In this document: one piece after another, positions 16,471 to 24,075 of the stretch | Position numbering within the stretch: the first letter of the stretch is position 1 | How the letters are laid out: every line of letters begins with the position of its first letter | Source: Bifidobacteriaceae bacterium | GTDB lineage: Bacteria; Actinomycetota; Actinomycetes; Actinomycetales; WQXJ01 | Assembly: GCA_031278075.1 (NCBI GenBank) | Contig: JAITLE010000170.1 | Location: 1 to 41,733, forward strand | DNA: 41,733 nt | Direction of reading: 5' to 3' | Program-made: the position numbers and the translations under genes | The notes under the pieces: generated by a model | Database searches by the model: none | What the model was told of the DNA's origin: nothing | Seen by the model: the letters and a program-made list of their open reading frames with translations, nothing else

Positions 16471-17907
16471 TCAGCTGAGCCCCGCAAGTTTGGCCCCGAA
16501 GCGGGCCAGCCGGGAAGTGTGCTCCTGGCGGGCCGCCTCCTCGCGGGCATCCGCGAACGCGAACAGCTTGTACATGCCCCTGATGCCCAGCCAACGGAGC
16601 GGCTCAGGCTCCCAATTGGGTGGACGGTAACCGAACCAGGGCGCCGCGGCGTACGGGGTGTCCAACCCGCTGAGCCGGTCAACCAGCGTGTGCGCGGCGA
16701 CAAAAGCGCTGGTCACACCGTGCCCCGCATAGCCTCCAGCCCACCCCAGGCCGGTTGTCCGGCCATAGTGGACAAACCCGCACCAGTCGCGCGTCACCCC
16801 GATCGAGCCACACCACGCGTGCTCCACGAGGCGCGCCGGCAAGCCAGGGAAGTATTCACGCAGCCGACCGGCCAAAGCCCGCACCGTGGCGCCGTCGACG
16901 GCGCCGAGCCCCGATGTGCGAGACCCGAAACGATACGGCTTGCCGCGGCCGCCGATCGCGATGCGGCCATCCGGCGTGCGCTGCGCGTAAGTGAACACAT
17001 TCGCCGCGTCGGAGAAACACTCGTGCCCGTCCCACCCGATCGCCCGCCACAGATCGGGCCCCAGCGGCGCCGTCATGATGATCGAAGAGTTGACGGGGAC
17101 GATCCGGCGCGCCGGCACGCCCCCGATCCGACCGGAGTCCGCCTCGGCGCAGACCAACACGTGCGGCGCGGTCACCCGCCCGCCGCCCGCCACCTTGACC
17201 TCACCTGGCCGGACCGCCACCGCGCGGCTCCCCTCGTGGATCGACGCCCCGAGACGCTCGACCACTCGGGCCAGGCCCAACACCAGAGCCGCTGGGTTGA
17301 CCTTGGCGGTGTCCGGCTCGAACAACGCGCCCTCAGCCCCGGCCACGGCGATGCGCTCGCTGGTCTGGTCGGCGTCGAGCAAGCTGAGACGTGCCGGGTC
17401 GTAGCCCCAGTCCACCAGGTGGTCGCGTTCCTCGCGCAGGCGGCCCAACGCGGCCGGCGTCCGGGCCACGGTCAAATGCCCGGACACCATGCCGTCGGCC
17501 TCGATCCCCTCAGCCGCGGCGATCTCCAGGATGCGCCTGGGCGAGGCGATCATCAACCGCTGGAAATCCACCACCGCTTCCCGCCCGGCGAAACGCGCGA
17601 GCCGTTCCTGGTTCGCGCTCATCGTGGTGCACAGCCAGCCGTCGTTGCGCCCCGACGCGCCGTAGCCGACATGTCGCGCCTCGAGCACCACCACGTCCGC
17701 GCCCGGGTTCAGTCTCAAGAACCGATAGGCCGCCCACAGCCCGGTGAGTCCGCCGCCGATCACGCACACGTCGGCCGCCTTGGTCCCGTCGAGACGGGGC
17801 CGCTGGCCACCCCCTGCCCCAGCCGCCAGCGCCTCAGTCATCCACGCCGAAACCTGTCCATTGCGCGGGCTGCGCGGCGCGCCCAGCCCTTGATCGAATC
17901 GCGCCAT
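16471..17907 (-). CDS. FAD-dependent oxidoreductase, DAO/gamma-glutamylputrescine-oxidase type
   Basis: A 478-residue member of the DAO fold (amino acid/amine oxidases). It has an N-terminal Rossmann motif VCVIGGGLTGLWAAYRF (about 47-63), VVVLEARHVGYGASGRNDGW typical of PuuB/OrdL-like oxidases, and a C-terminal GLGWAGGYAGHGVTSAFVAA FAD-binding region. About 45 residues precede the FAD domain. Likely it oxidises a C-N bond of an amine or amino acid; the substrate is not readable. The ATG at 17907 is preceded at exactly 6 nt by TAAAGT, a leaderless-type promoter. It is divergent from the DsbA/VKOR operon and ends just before the CIRCE element of groES. Confidence 0.85.
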   Translation of the reverse strand: MARFDQGLGAPRSPRNGQVSAWMTEALAAGAGGGQRPRLDGTKAADVCVIGGGLTGLWAAYRFLRLNPGADVVVLEARHVGYGASGRNDGWLCTTMSANQERLARFAGREAVVDFQRLMIASPRRILEIAAAEGIEADGMVSGHLTVARTPAALGRLREERDHLVDWGYDPARLSLLDADQTSERIAVAGAEGALFEPDTAKVNPAALVLGLARVVERLGASIHEGSRAVAVRPGEVKVAGGGRVTAPHVLVCAEADSGRIGGVPARRIVPVNSSIIMTAPLGPDLWRAIGWDGHECFSDAANVFTYAQRTPDGRIAIGGRGKPYRFGSRTSGLGAVDGATVRALAGRLREYFPGLPARLVEHAWCGSIGVTRDWCGFVHYGRTTGLGWAGGYAGHGVTSAFVAAHTLVDRLSGLDTPYAAAPWFGYRPPNWEPEPLRWLGIRGMYKLFAFADAREEAARQEHTSRLARFGAKLAGLS

Positions 17908-17913
17908 GCGTGA

Positions 17914-17919
17914 ACTTTA
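17914..17919 (-). promoter_or_regulatory. Leaderless -10 box (TAAAGT) for the FAD oxidoreductase
   Basis: On the minus strand TAAAGT, 6 nt (tcacgc), then ATG at 17907. No Shine-Dalgarno sequence is present. Confidence 0.55.
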
Positions 17920-17988
17920 GGCGCCTCGGCGCACAACCAGGCTTCACGCCTGTTTCGCTGCGATGACGCGTCGGCCGAATTCGGGCGG

Positions 17989-17994
17989 TAGCAT
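17989..17994 (+). promoter_or_regulatory. Leaderless -10 box (TAGCAT) for the DsbA/VKOR operon
   Basis: TAGCAT, 6 nt (cgcgct), then GTG at 18001. Transcription would start at the GTG of a 21-codon ORF that overlaps the next ATG. Confidence 0.55.
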
Positions 17995-18000
17995 CGCGCT

Positions 18001-18066
18001 GTGACAAATCGCGCAGCCGCCGACGCCCGGGCGAGCGAAAGCCGAAGAATCAGGAGAGCCTCATGA
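18001..18066 (+). CDS. Possible leaderless 21-residue leader peptide (uORF)
   Basis: A GTG at the predicted transcription start opens a 21-codon frame rich in Arg, Ala and Ser (opening VTNRAAADARASES). Its TGA (18064-18066) overlaps the ATG of the DsbA-like gene as ATGA. An AGGAGAG Shine-Dalgarno sequence for that ATG lies inside the uORF. It may couple translation of the main gene to the leader, or may be a chance frame in a 62-nt leader. Confidence 0.4.
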   Translation: MTNRAAADARASESRRIRRAS

Positions 18067-18896
18067 GCGGCGGCAAGCCCCGACCCCACGCCGACCAGAG
18101 GAGCAGTTCCGGCCGCCACACGCCGCCTAAGGCTCCCCCGCCCAAACGCGACGCGGTGGTGTACTGGTTGGTCGGGATCGTCGCGGCGACGGTTGTCTTC
18201 AGCGTGGCGTGGGTGACGCGTGGCGCCAGCGGTGGTTCGCCGGCCGCCACCGGCGCCTCGACCGCGCAGACGACGAGCAGCGGGTCCGAGGCGCCGACGC
18301 CCGGACCGCGACCCACCGACGGCTCGAACCCCGCGGAACAAGCTGTCATGGTGGACGATGCCGTCGTGATCGGCGCCAGCGAAGCTCCAGTCACCGTCGA
18401 CATCTATTTGGATTACATTTGCCCGGGTTGCGGGGCTTTCGAGAAGATCAACCGCGTTGAGCTGAGAGACCTGGTCGAATCCGGCCAGGCGAGGCTGAGA
18501 CTGCACCTGCTGACGTTCCTCGACGACGCGTCGTCGGGGACCAGGTATTCGACCAGGGCCGCGAACGCCATGGTGGAGGTGGTCGAGAGGGCCCCCGCGG
18601 CCGCTCTCGCGTTCCATGAGGCGCTGTTCGCCAACCAGCCGGCTGAGGGCTCTGAGGGCCTGACCGACGAGACGATCGCCGAGTTGGCCCGGGAAGCCGG
18701 CGCGCCGGCCGAGGTGATCGCGAAGTTCGGCGCGCTCAGCCAAGACGAGCGGCTCACGACCGAGATGACGCGAGTCTTCGCCGAGGACGGCATCAAGGTG
18801 ACGCCGACCGTGATGATCCAGGGCGAGAAGTTCTCCGGTGACCTCTTCAGCGTGGGCCCGCTCACGCGAGCGATCCAGGCCGCGGCCGGTGAATGA
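18063..18896 (+). CDS. Membrane-anchored DsbA-like thiol-disulfide oxidoreductase
   Basis: Introduces disulfides into exported proteins. The 277 residues have a short basic cytoplasmic segment, one transmembrane helix (about 32-51, AVVYWLVGIVAATVVFSVAW) and a Ser/Thr/Pro-rich linker (about 52-95). A thioredoxin-fold domain follows with active site CPGC (C120, C123) in DYICPGCGAF and the cis-Pro loop VTPTVMIQG. The start has a good AGGAGAG RBS. The VKOR gene overlaps its end by 8 bp, so the oxidase and its regenerating partner are co-translated. Family (DSBA-like thioredoxin domain) is clear; individual clients are unknown. Confidence 0.9.
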   Translation: MSGGKPRPHADQRSSSGRHTPPKAPPPKRDAVVYWLVGIVAATVVFSVAWVTRGASGGSPAATGASTAQTTSSGSEAPTPGPRPTDGSNPAEQAVMVDDAVVIGASEAPVTVDIYLDYICPGCGAFEKINRVELRDLVESGQARLRLHLLTFLDDASSGTRYSTRAANAMVEVVERAPAAALAFHEALFANQPAEGSEGLTDETIAELAREAGAPAEVIAKFGALSQDERLTTEMTRVFAEDGIKVTPTVMIQGEKFSGDLFSVGPLTRAIQAAAGE

Positions 18897-19527
18897 GGGG
18901 GCCGAGGCGACCGCCTTCGACCGGTTCCTCGCGCTGCGTGGGCGCGATCCGTGGATCTTCGCCACGATGCTGTTCTCCAGCGGCATCTCCCTGGTCGCGT
19001 CGTTCGTGCTCTCGGTGGACGCGGTGGCGCTCGCCGGCGATCCGGGGAAGACCCTCTTGTGCGACATCAACCAAGCGATCAGCTGCGGCGCTGTCGCCCA
19101 ATCGTGGCAGGCCAGCGTCTTCGGATTCCCGAACGCGTTCCTCGGGTTGATCGCGGAGCCCGTTGTCATAACCATCGCGGTCGCCTCGCTCACTGGAGTC
19201 CGGTTCCGGCGGGGATTCATGTTCGCGGCCCAAGTGATTTACACCCTCGGCCTGATCTTCGCGTATTGGCTGTTTTATCAGGCGATGTTCAACATCGGCG
19301 CGCTGTGCCCCTGGTGTTTGTTGGTGACTTTGTCCACCACGCTCGTGTTCTCATCCCTGACCCACGTGAACATCCGCGACGGGAACCTATTCCTGCGGCC
19401 ACGGACCGGGCGGCGGCTGGCGGAATTCTGCCAGCGCGGCCACGACCTGGTCGCCGTGGTCGCATGGCTGTCGCTGATCGTGGTCGCGATCGTGGCCCGT
19501 CACGGCCCGGCCCTGATCGGCCGCTGA
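18889..19527 (+). CDS. Vitamin K epoxide reductase (VKOR) family protein
   Basis: Re-oxidises the DsbA-like protein and passes electrons to quinone. The 212 residues have four to five transmembrane segments (about 24-44, 83-101, 110-130, 136-157 and 185-205). The loop cysteines C58 and C66 (LLCDINQAISCGAV) and the quinone-side CPWC (C140, C143 in ALCPWCLLVTLSTT) are all present. The GTG at 18889 overlaps the last codons of the DsbA-like gene; an upstream in-frame start would lie inside that gene and adds non-family sequence. The pair is the usual actinobacterial replacement of DsbB. Confidence 0.92.
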   Translation: MNEGAEATAFDRFLALRGRDPWIFATMLFSSGISLVASFVLSVDAVALAGDPGKTLLCDINQAISCGAVAQSWQASVFGFPNAFLGLIAEPVVITIAVASLTGVRFRRGFMFAAQVIYTLGLIFAYWLFYQAMFNIGALCPWCLLVTLSTTLVFSSLTHVNIRDGNLFLRPRTGRRLAEFCQRGHDLVAVVAWLSLIVVAIVARHGPALIGR

Positions 19528-19532
19528 GCCGG

Positions 19533-20262
19533 TCAGGCGGTCAGGGCCTCGAGAGTCGCCCTGGCGCCGACTGCGTGCGGCGAGCCCAGAGCCTTCAAAT
19601 GAGGCCGCGTCAAGCGGGGCTCGTCCGCGCGGGCGCCGAAGAACGATTCCTGCCGCAGGAACGCCAGCGGATCGCGCCCTTGCCGGGCCGCGGCCGCTTT
19701 GACCTCGGTCGCTCGGTTGTCGACGATCTCGATCGGCGCGCCGGACTCGTCCACGCCTTCGGCGAAGCGCGCCCAGGAGGCCACAATCGCCGCCGCCCGC
19801 CCCACCGAGGCGCCCGCCGCCTCGGGCGGCGACGGGGCGCCCTCGGCCCGCATGTAGTCCAGCAGGAACCGGCGCGCCGAACGGTCGCGGACGGCATCGT
19901 GCACCAAGCGGTACCCCATCAGGTGCGAGAAATAGGCGAGCGCCTGGCGCGACACGTTGAGCAGGCGCAGCTTCATCAGCTCAGACGGCTCCACGTCGGC
20001 GACCACCTGGACCCCGGCGCGCTCAAGCGGGGGCCGAACAGCCGGTCGCCTTCCAACAGCCCCACTCCGACAATCCCCAAATCCAGGGCCAGGCCTTGGC
20101 TCATCAAACGGTCGAGGTGATAGGCCTGGTGGGCGCGGTGGAAACCGCCGACGCCGAAGCGCGCGATCCCGGGTGTGACAATCCGGCGGTCATAGCGCGG
20201 TCCCGGGAGGGCGGCGGGAAGCCGCTTGAGGTTGCGCTCACTCAATTCGATGACGGCTGATT
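19533..20262 (-). pseudogene. Mannitol/fructuronate dehydrogenase-family pseudogene (internal deletion and frameshift)
   Basis: Two parts of one long-chain polyol dehydrogenase are visible in different minus-strand frames. The N-terminal part (about 20040-20262) reads LSERNLKRLPA...TPGIARFGVGGFHRAHQAYH...GIVGVGLLEGDRL. The C-terminal part (19533 to about 20045) reads ERAGVQVVADVEPSELMKLR...AIVASWARFAEGVDESGAP...DPLAFL. They meet near 20040, where the frame changes and roughly 200 residues of the normal ~490 are missing, including most of the NAD domain and the catalytic region. The product cannot be functional. Confidence 0.8.
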
Positions 20263-20470
20263 CTTGCCCGGCCGCCTCCGCGATCTTCGCGTCGCCCGGC
20301 AAACGGATGAGGGCGCCGAGCGCCAGGATTGACAAATATAGGCCCACGACGGTCCACACCACGCCCACGTGACCCCCGGCGCCCAGGATGGCGGCGGTCA
20401 GCGCCGGCCCCAAGAACGAGGCCAGACCGCGGGCCAGGCCCGAAGCGGCGGTTTCTAAACGGAGAAGTGC
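20263..20470 (-). pseudogene. MFS transporter C-terminal fragment
   Basis: A minus-strand segment in frame with the N-terminal part of the dehydrogenase remnant encodes two hydrophobic helices (GLARGLASFLGPALTAAIL and GVVWTVVGLYLSILALGALI) typical of the end of an MFS permease. No N-terminal part or start is present. It abuts the promoter of the toxin-antitoxin pair. Probably the remains of a polyol transporter once upstream of the dehydrogenase. Confidence 0.5.
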
Positions 20471-20496
20471 GACCCCGTCGGTTGATGCGGGGATGC

Positions 20497-20502
20497 TACG
20501 GT
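20497..20502 (+). promoter_or_regulatory. Leaderless -10 box (TACGGT) for the vapBC-like operon
   Basis: TACGGT, 6 nt (ggggtg), then ATG at 20509. No separate Shine-Dalgarno sequence precedes the start. Confidence 0.55.
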
Positions 20503-20508
20503 GGGGTG

Positions 20509-20727
20509 ATGCGAACAACTCTGGATATCGATGATGGAGTGATGGCCGCGGCGCGCGCCAAAGCCGCGGCCGACGGCACTTCGCTGGGTCGGGCTGTCTC
20601 GGAGCTCGCCCGCGCCGGGCTGGATGGCGCGGCACGCCGCCAAGGCCGGTTCCCAGTCCTGTTCCCTGCTGTGGCCGGGCATGTCATCACGACTGAATTG
20701 GTCCTGGAACACGCGGAAGACCAGTGA
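20509..20727 (+). CDS. VapB-type antitoxin
   Basis: A 72-residue protein starting RTTLDIDDGVMAAARAKAAADG, the ribbon-helix-helix DNA-binding pattern of VapB antitoxins, followed by a short C-terminal toxin-neutralising tail (FPAVAGHVITTELVLEHAEDQ region). The ATG at 20509 is chosen because of the leaderless promoter and family length. The last codons overlap the toxin start (GTGA). As in related systems it should bind the toxin and repress its own promoter. Confidence 0.88.
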   Translation: MRTTLDIDDGVMAAARAKAAADGTSLGRAVSELARAGLDGAARRQGRFPVLFPAVAGHVITTELVLEHAEDQ

Positions 20728-21155
20728 CCAAGCCCGTCCTCCACCTCCTCGACGCCAACGCCCTCATCGCGCTCACCAACGCCTCGCACATCCATCACGG
20801 CCGCGTCGCCGACTGGTTCGACACGATCGACCGGTGGGCCACCACCCCGATCACCGAGGCCGCCTTCGTCAGGCTCATGCTTAATCCACTGGTGGCAGGC
20901 GCCCAGTTGACACGCGCGAACGTGGTCGAGGCGCTCGCCGCCATCAGGGACGCGGACAGGCACGAGTTCCTGCCCGACCAGTCCTCCCTGGCCGACCCGA
21001 GGATCGATCTCAGCGGGTTGCTGAGCTTTCGCCAAGTCGCCGACATGCATCTGGTCAACCTCGCGGCCGGGCACGGCGCCGTGCTCGCGACCTTGGACAA
21101 GCGGATCAGGGCCGCGCTCAAGGCCAGTGAGCAGCGCTGGGTTCATCTGATCTAG
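20724..21155 (+). CDS. VapC-type PIN-domain toxin ribonuclease
   Basis: A 143-residue PIN domain. The acidic metal-binding residues are in place: D10 (HLLDANALIAL), E45 (TPITEAAFVRL), D in QVADMHLVNLA and D in LATLDKRI. The GTG start overlaps the antitoxin stop by 4 bp. VapC proteins cleave specific tRNAs or rRNA, but the target is not predictable here. Its 3' end overlaps the convergent glycosyltransferase gene by 38 bp. It uses TAG as stop. Confidence 0.9.
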   Translation: MTKPVLHLLDANALIALTNASHIHHGRVADWFDTIDRWATTPITEAAFVRLMLNPLVAGAQLTRANVVEALAAIRDADRHEFLPDQSSLADPRIDLSGLLSFRQVADMHLVNLAAGHGAVLATLDKRIRAALKASEQRWVHLI

Positions 21156-22701
21156 CGCGAGCCGACGCCGCGAGCTCCTTGGCCGCGTACAGGTCGAAAC
21201 GTCCTGCGCTCGCGACTTTGACGAAGCCCCGGGCGTCCGCAGCCGCCTCTTCCCAATCAGATCCGCGCTCGACCCAGGCGGCGGCGGCCGTCTCCAGGCC
21301 GGCGGCCAGCAAACCGTCAACCGAATAGATCGGCATTCCCGCGCCCTCCGGCGCCGCCACTCCGGCGCTTCGCGCCAGATCCATCCCGTACGGGTCGACC
21401 CAGACCGGGCAGCCGGCGCGGATGTCGGCGTGGAGCGCGCCGGACAGGACCAGGCTCTGCGGGCGGTGGCTCCACACGCACGCGCCTTCCCACAGGCGCA
21501 GTTCCTCAAGCGCCTGGTGGGCGGTGGAGAACTGGTCGGGCACGGGCTCGCCCGCGAGCCGAGCCAGCGCGCACCAGCCCATGAACGGGGCCGCCGCCAA
21601 CGTGACGGCGCCGACCAGCGCGGTCGCCACGCGCCGTCGGCGACGCGCTGGGCGTCGGTCCCGCACCCAGCCCACCGCGTGCGCCGCGCCGAAGGCGATG
21701 GCGGGCGTCAGCCACACGAGGCTGTCATCCGACCTCACCGGATGGACCACCGCCTCACCCAATGCCGCGACTCCCCAGGCGAACCACATGACGATCGGCC
21801 TGTGATCGCCCCGCCGCCACGCCCGCCGCAGGATCTCGAACACGGCGACCGCGGCGCCCGCGACCACCACCGCCGTCAGCGCCTGCGGCACAAAGCCGAG
21901 CCCCGGCACGGTCACGTGCCACCGTTTCGGCCTGGCCGCCTGCGTCCAGAACACCATGCCCGCGAACGCGCCTGGCGCCCTCGCCGCGAACGGGAGCGTG
22001 GCCGCGAGCCAGATCGAGGCGGTCGCCCCGGCCGCCAGCCCGAACGCCTTGCGCCCCCGGCTGAGCAGGACGAACCCCAGGATCGCCACCGCGGGGCCGA
22101 TCGCGACGATCTTCACGGTCAACGCCCAGCCGACCAGCAGCCCGATGCCGACCGCCTGCGTCCGCGCCCGCCGCCTCGCCACCCCGGCGGGTCGCGAAGC
22201 CAACAGCCCCGCGGCGATCAACGCCGGGACGCACAGCGGCTCGAGCTGCAGTTGCCCATCGGTCAACACCTGCGGACACCAGAACGCGAACACGCCTCCT
22301 GCGACACACTGAGCAAGTCGGCCGCGGCCCCTGACCGCCCAGGTCACACCGACCGCAGCCAGGCAGCCGACCAGGTTGGCGATGACACGCCCGGTCAAGA
22401 CCGCGACCTCCGTGCCAGCCGCTCGGCCCAACCAAGCGATCGGCCAAAGCGCCCACACCATCCCGGGCGGGTGCGCCAAGGTGAAATCGACATACGGGAG
22501 CCGGCCCTCGAGCACCTCAGCGGCGGCCGCATAGTGCACCCATTCGTCGTAGGTCTGCGATCCGGTGAAGCGATCGCGGCTGAAGGCGAACGCGACGCGG
22601 ACCAAGGCCGCGCAGGCGAACACCGCCAAGTAGACCCACATGCCGCGCAGCCCGCGCAGGAACTCGGCGAGCCTCGCCGCGAGGCGCGTGTCAAGCGCCA
22701 C
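21118..22701 (-). CDS. GT-C type membrane glycosyltransferase (PMT/GT39-like)
   Basis: A polytopic membrane protein of about 527 residues with roughly ten hydrophobic helices. The N-terminal catalytic loop shows QTYDEWVHYAAAAEV followed by GRLPYVDFTLAHPPGMVW; the acidic DE and the PYVDF..HPP pattern are typical of lipid-phosphate-sugar-dependent GT-C enzymes. A soluble C-terminal ~150 residues follow (from about AGEPVPDQFSTAHQAL). The start is uncertain: GTG 22701 and GTG 22761 are both in frame, and neither has a strong RBS. A 21-codon leaderless frame from ATG 22756 overlaps GTG 22701. Glycosylation of a cell-envelope molecule is the likely role; acceptor unknown. Confidence 0.8.
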   Translation of the reverse strand: MALDTRLAARLAEFLRGLRGMWVYLAVFACAALVRVAFAFSRDRFTGSQTYDEWVHYAAAAEVLEGRLPYVDFTLAHPPGMVWALWPIAWLGRAAGTEVAVLTGRVIANLVGCLAAVGVTWAVRGRGRLAQCVAGGVFAFWCPQVLTDGQLQLEPLCVPALIAAGLLASRPAGVARRRARTQAVGIGLLVGWALTVKIVAIGPAVAILGFVLLSRGRKAFGLAAGATASIWLAATLPFAARAPGAFAGMVFWTQAARPKRWHVTVPGLGFVPQALTAVVVAGAAVAVFEILRRAWRRGDHRPIVMWFAWGVAALGEAVVHPVRSDDSLVWLTPAIAFGAAHAVGWVRDRRPARRRRRVATALVGAVTLAAAPFMGWCALARLAGEPVPDQFSTAHQALEELRLWEGACVWSHRPQSLVLSGALHADIRAGCPVWVDPYGMDLARSAGVAAPEGAGMPIYSVDGLLAAGLETAAAAWVERGSDWEEAAADARGFVKVASAGRFDLYAAKELAASARARSDEPSAAHWP

Positions 22702-22756
22702 GGGGCTCGTTCTCAAGCCGCCCGCGGGCCAGCGCGCGGTCCCATCCCTCAGCCAT

Positions 22757-22878
22757 CTCACAGATCGTAGCGGCTGCCCGCGGCAAGCCCGCGGCTGTGC
22801 GACCCGGGGAGGCGCCGACCGCGCCAACTTGGCCAAACGGCTCAGGCGCCCCGGCCGGCGGCGTCTTAACATGGCTAG
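22757..22878. promoter_or_regulatory. Divergent promoter region, glycosyltransferase / histidine kinase
   Basis: On the minus strand TACGAT (22764-22769) stands 7 nt before ATG 22756. On the plus strand TAACAT (22867-22872) stands 6 nt before ATG 22879. No -35 boxes or operators are evident in between. Confidence 0.45.
22867..22872 (+). promoter_or_regulatory. Leaderless -10 box (TAACAT) for the histidine kinase gene
   Basis: TAACAT, 6 nt (ggctag), then ATG at 22879; no Shine-Dalgarno sequence. Confidence 0.55.
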
Positions 22879-24075
22879 ATGAGCGCCGACGCCGCCTCTC
22901 GGATGGGAGTGTTGGTGCGGATGTGTGAGGCGCTCAACTCCTCGGATGAGCGTTGGGAAGGTTTCGCGGAAGCGGTCCGCATCTTGCGGCGCGCCATGGG
23001 CGCCAAATGGGCGCCAAGCTTCCTGCTGGATGATTCTGGGGCGCGCGCGGTGCTGGTGACGGATCCCGACCAACGCGAGGTGATCGGAGAACGCTGGCCC
23101 TGGATCCCGGCGCGCGTCCACGTCCGCGACCCTTGGATCGACCCGGCAGGCCGGCCCGTGGCGGTGGCGGACAACCTGGACTCCGATGGTTGGCGCGTCG
23201 TGCCCGCCGAATTCAAGACCTGGTTCGACACGACCGGGGTGGTGGTCGCCGCCCACGCCCAAGGGCGCCACCTGGGCGCTGTGCTGATGACCTTCGGCGA
23301 GGAGATCCGGATCGACCCGGAGATGGGCGAGTTCTTGACCGCCGCCGGGCACATCCTCGGCCGTGCCGTCCACTCCGGGATCGTGGCGCGGCGCCAACAA
23401 GAACTCGGCGCGTTGAAGGAGCGGCGGGAGATGGCGGACGAGTTGCACGTGGACCTGGCCCAGCAAGTCGCGGCCCTCGGGTTGCACGCGGAGGCGGCCA
23501 ACCTGGATCTGGCTGAGGGCAACTCAGCGGCCCTGGCGGCGGACGTCCGCGCCGTGGGCGACATGGTCGCCACATTGAAGGTGGCGCTGCGGCACCAGAT
23601 GATGGGCCTGCGGGCGGAGGCCGCCGCCGCAGACGAAGGCTGTCTGGCCGGGATCGAGGCGCAAGCGGAGGCCTTCCGGCGCGTCGCGCCGGTCGCCCTG
23701 CATGTCGAATGCGCTGATCCGGAGCGCGCCCGGGATGTGCCCGCCGGTGTCAGCGCCCAGCTGATGCGCGTCCTCCAGGAGGCGCTGTCCAACGCCTGGA
23801 TCCATTCAGCGGCGGCCAACGTCCGCATCCGGCTGACGGCCGGGGACCGCCGCGCCCGCCTCGAGATCGAGGACGACGGCCGCGGCTTCGACCTGGCCAC
23901 GGTGCCAGACACTCGGCTGGGCACGGTCATCATGCGCGAGCGGATGGCCGCGGTCGGCGGGAACTTGGCCATCCATTCGGCGCCGGGACGCGGCACGCTG
24001 GTGGTGGCGGAGGCGCCGCTCCGCGTGACCGAGGGCTGGATCGCCTTGACGGAGCGGATCGGCATATTCGCGTGA
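22879..24075 (+). CDS. Soluble GAF-type sensor histidine kinase (HisKA_3)
   Basis: A cytoplasmic kinase of 398 residues with no transmembrane segment. An N-terminal GAF-like sensor region (about 10-170) is followed by a HisKA_3 dimerisation motif, ERREMADELHVDLAQQVAAL with phospho-acceptor H190. The ATPase domain (about 255-380) has the N-box QEALSNAWIHS and DDGRGFDL. The usual ELHD is changed to ELHV, removing the acidic residue after the His that is normal in NarX/DesK-type kinases; this may alter phosphatase or kinase balance. Its GTGA overlap with the regulator gene shows they form one unit. Position before the ETF/Fix operon suggests it senses a metabolite or redox signal for that pathway (inference). 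Confidence 0.85.
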   Translation: MSADAASRMGVLVRMCEALNSSDERWEGFAEAVRILRRAMGAKWAPSFLLDDSGARAVLVTDPDQREVIGERWPWIPARVHVRDPWIDPAGRPVAVADNLDSDGWRVVPAEFKTWFDTTGVVVAAHAQGRHLGAVLMTFGEEIRIDPEMGEFLTAAGHILGRAVHSGIVARRQQELGALKERREMADELHVDLAQQVAALGLHAEAANLDLAEGNSAALAADVRAVGDMVATLKVALRHQMMGLRAEAAAADEGCLAGIEAQAEAFRRVAPVALHVECADPERARDVPAGVSAQLMRVLQEALSNAWIHSAAANVRIRLTAGDRRARLEIEDDGRGFDLATVPDTRLGTVIMRERMAAVGGNLAIHSAPGRGTLVVAEAPLRVTEGWIALTERIGIFA

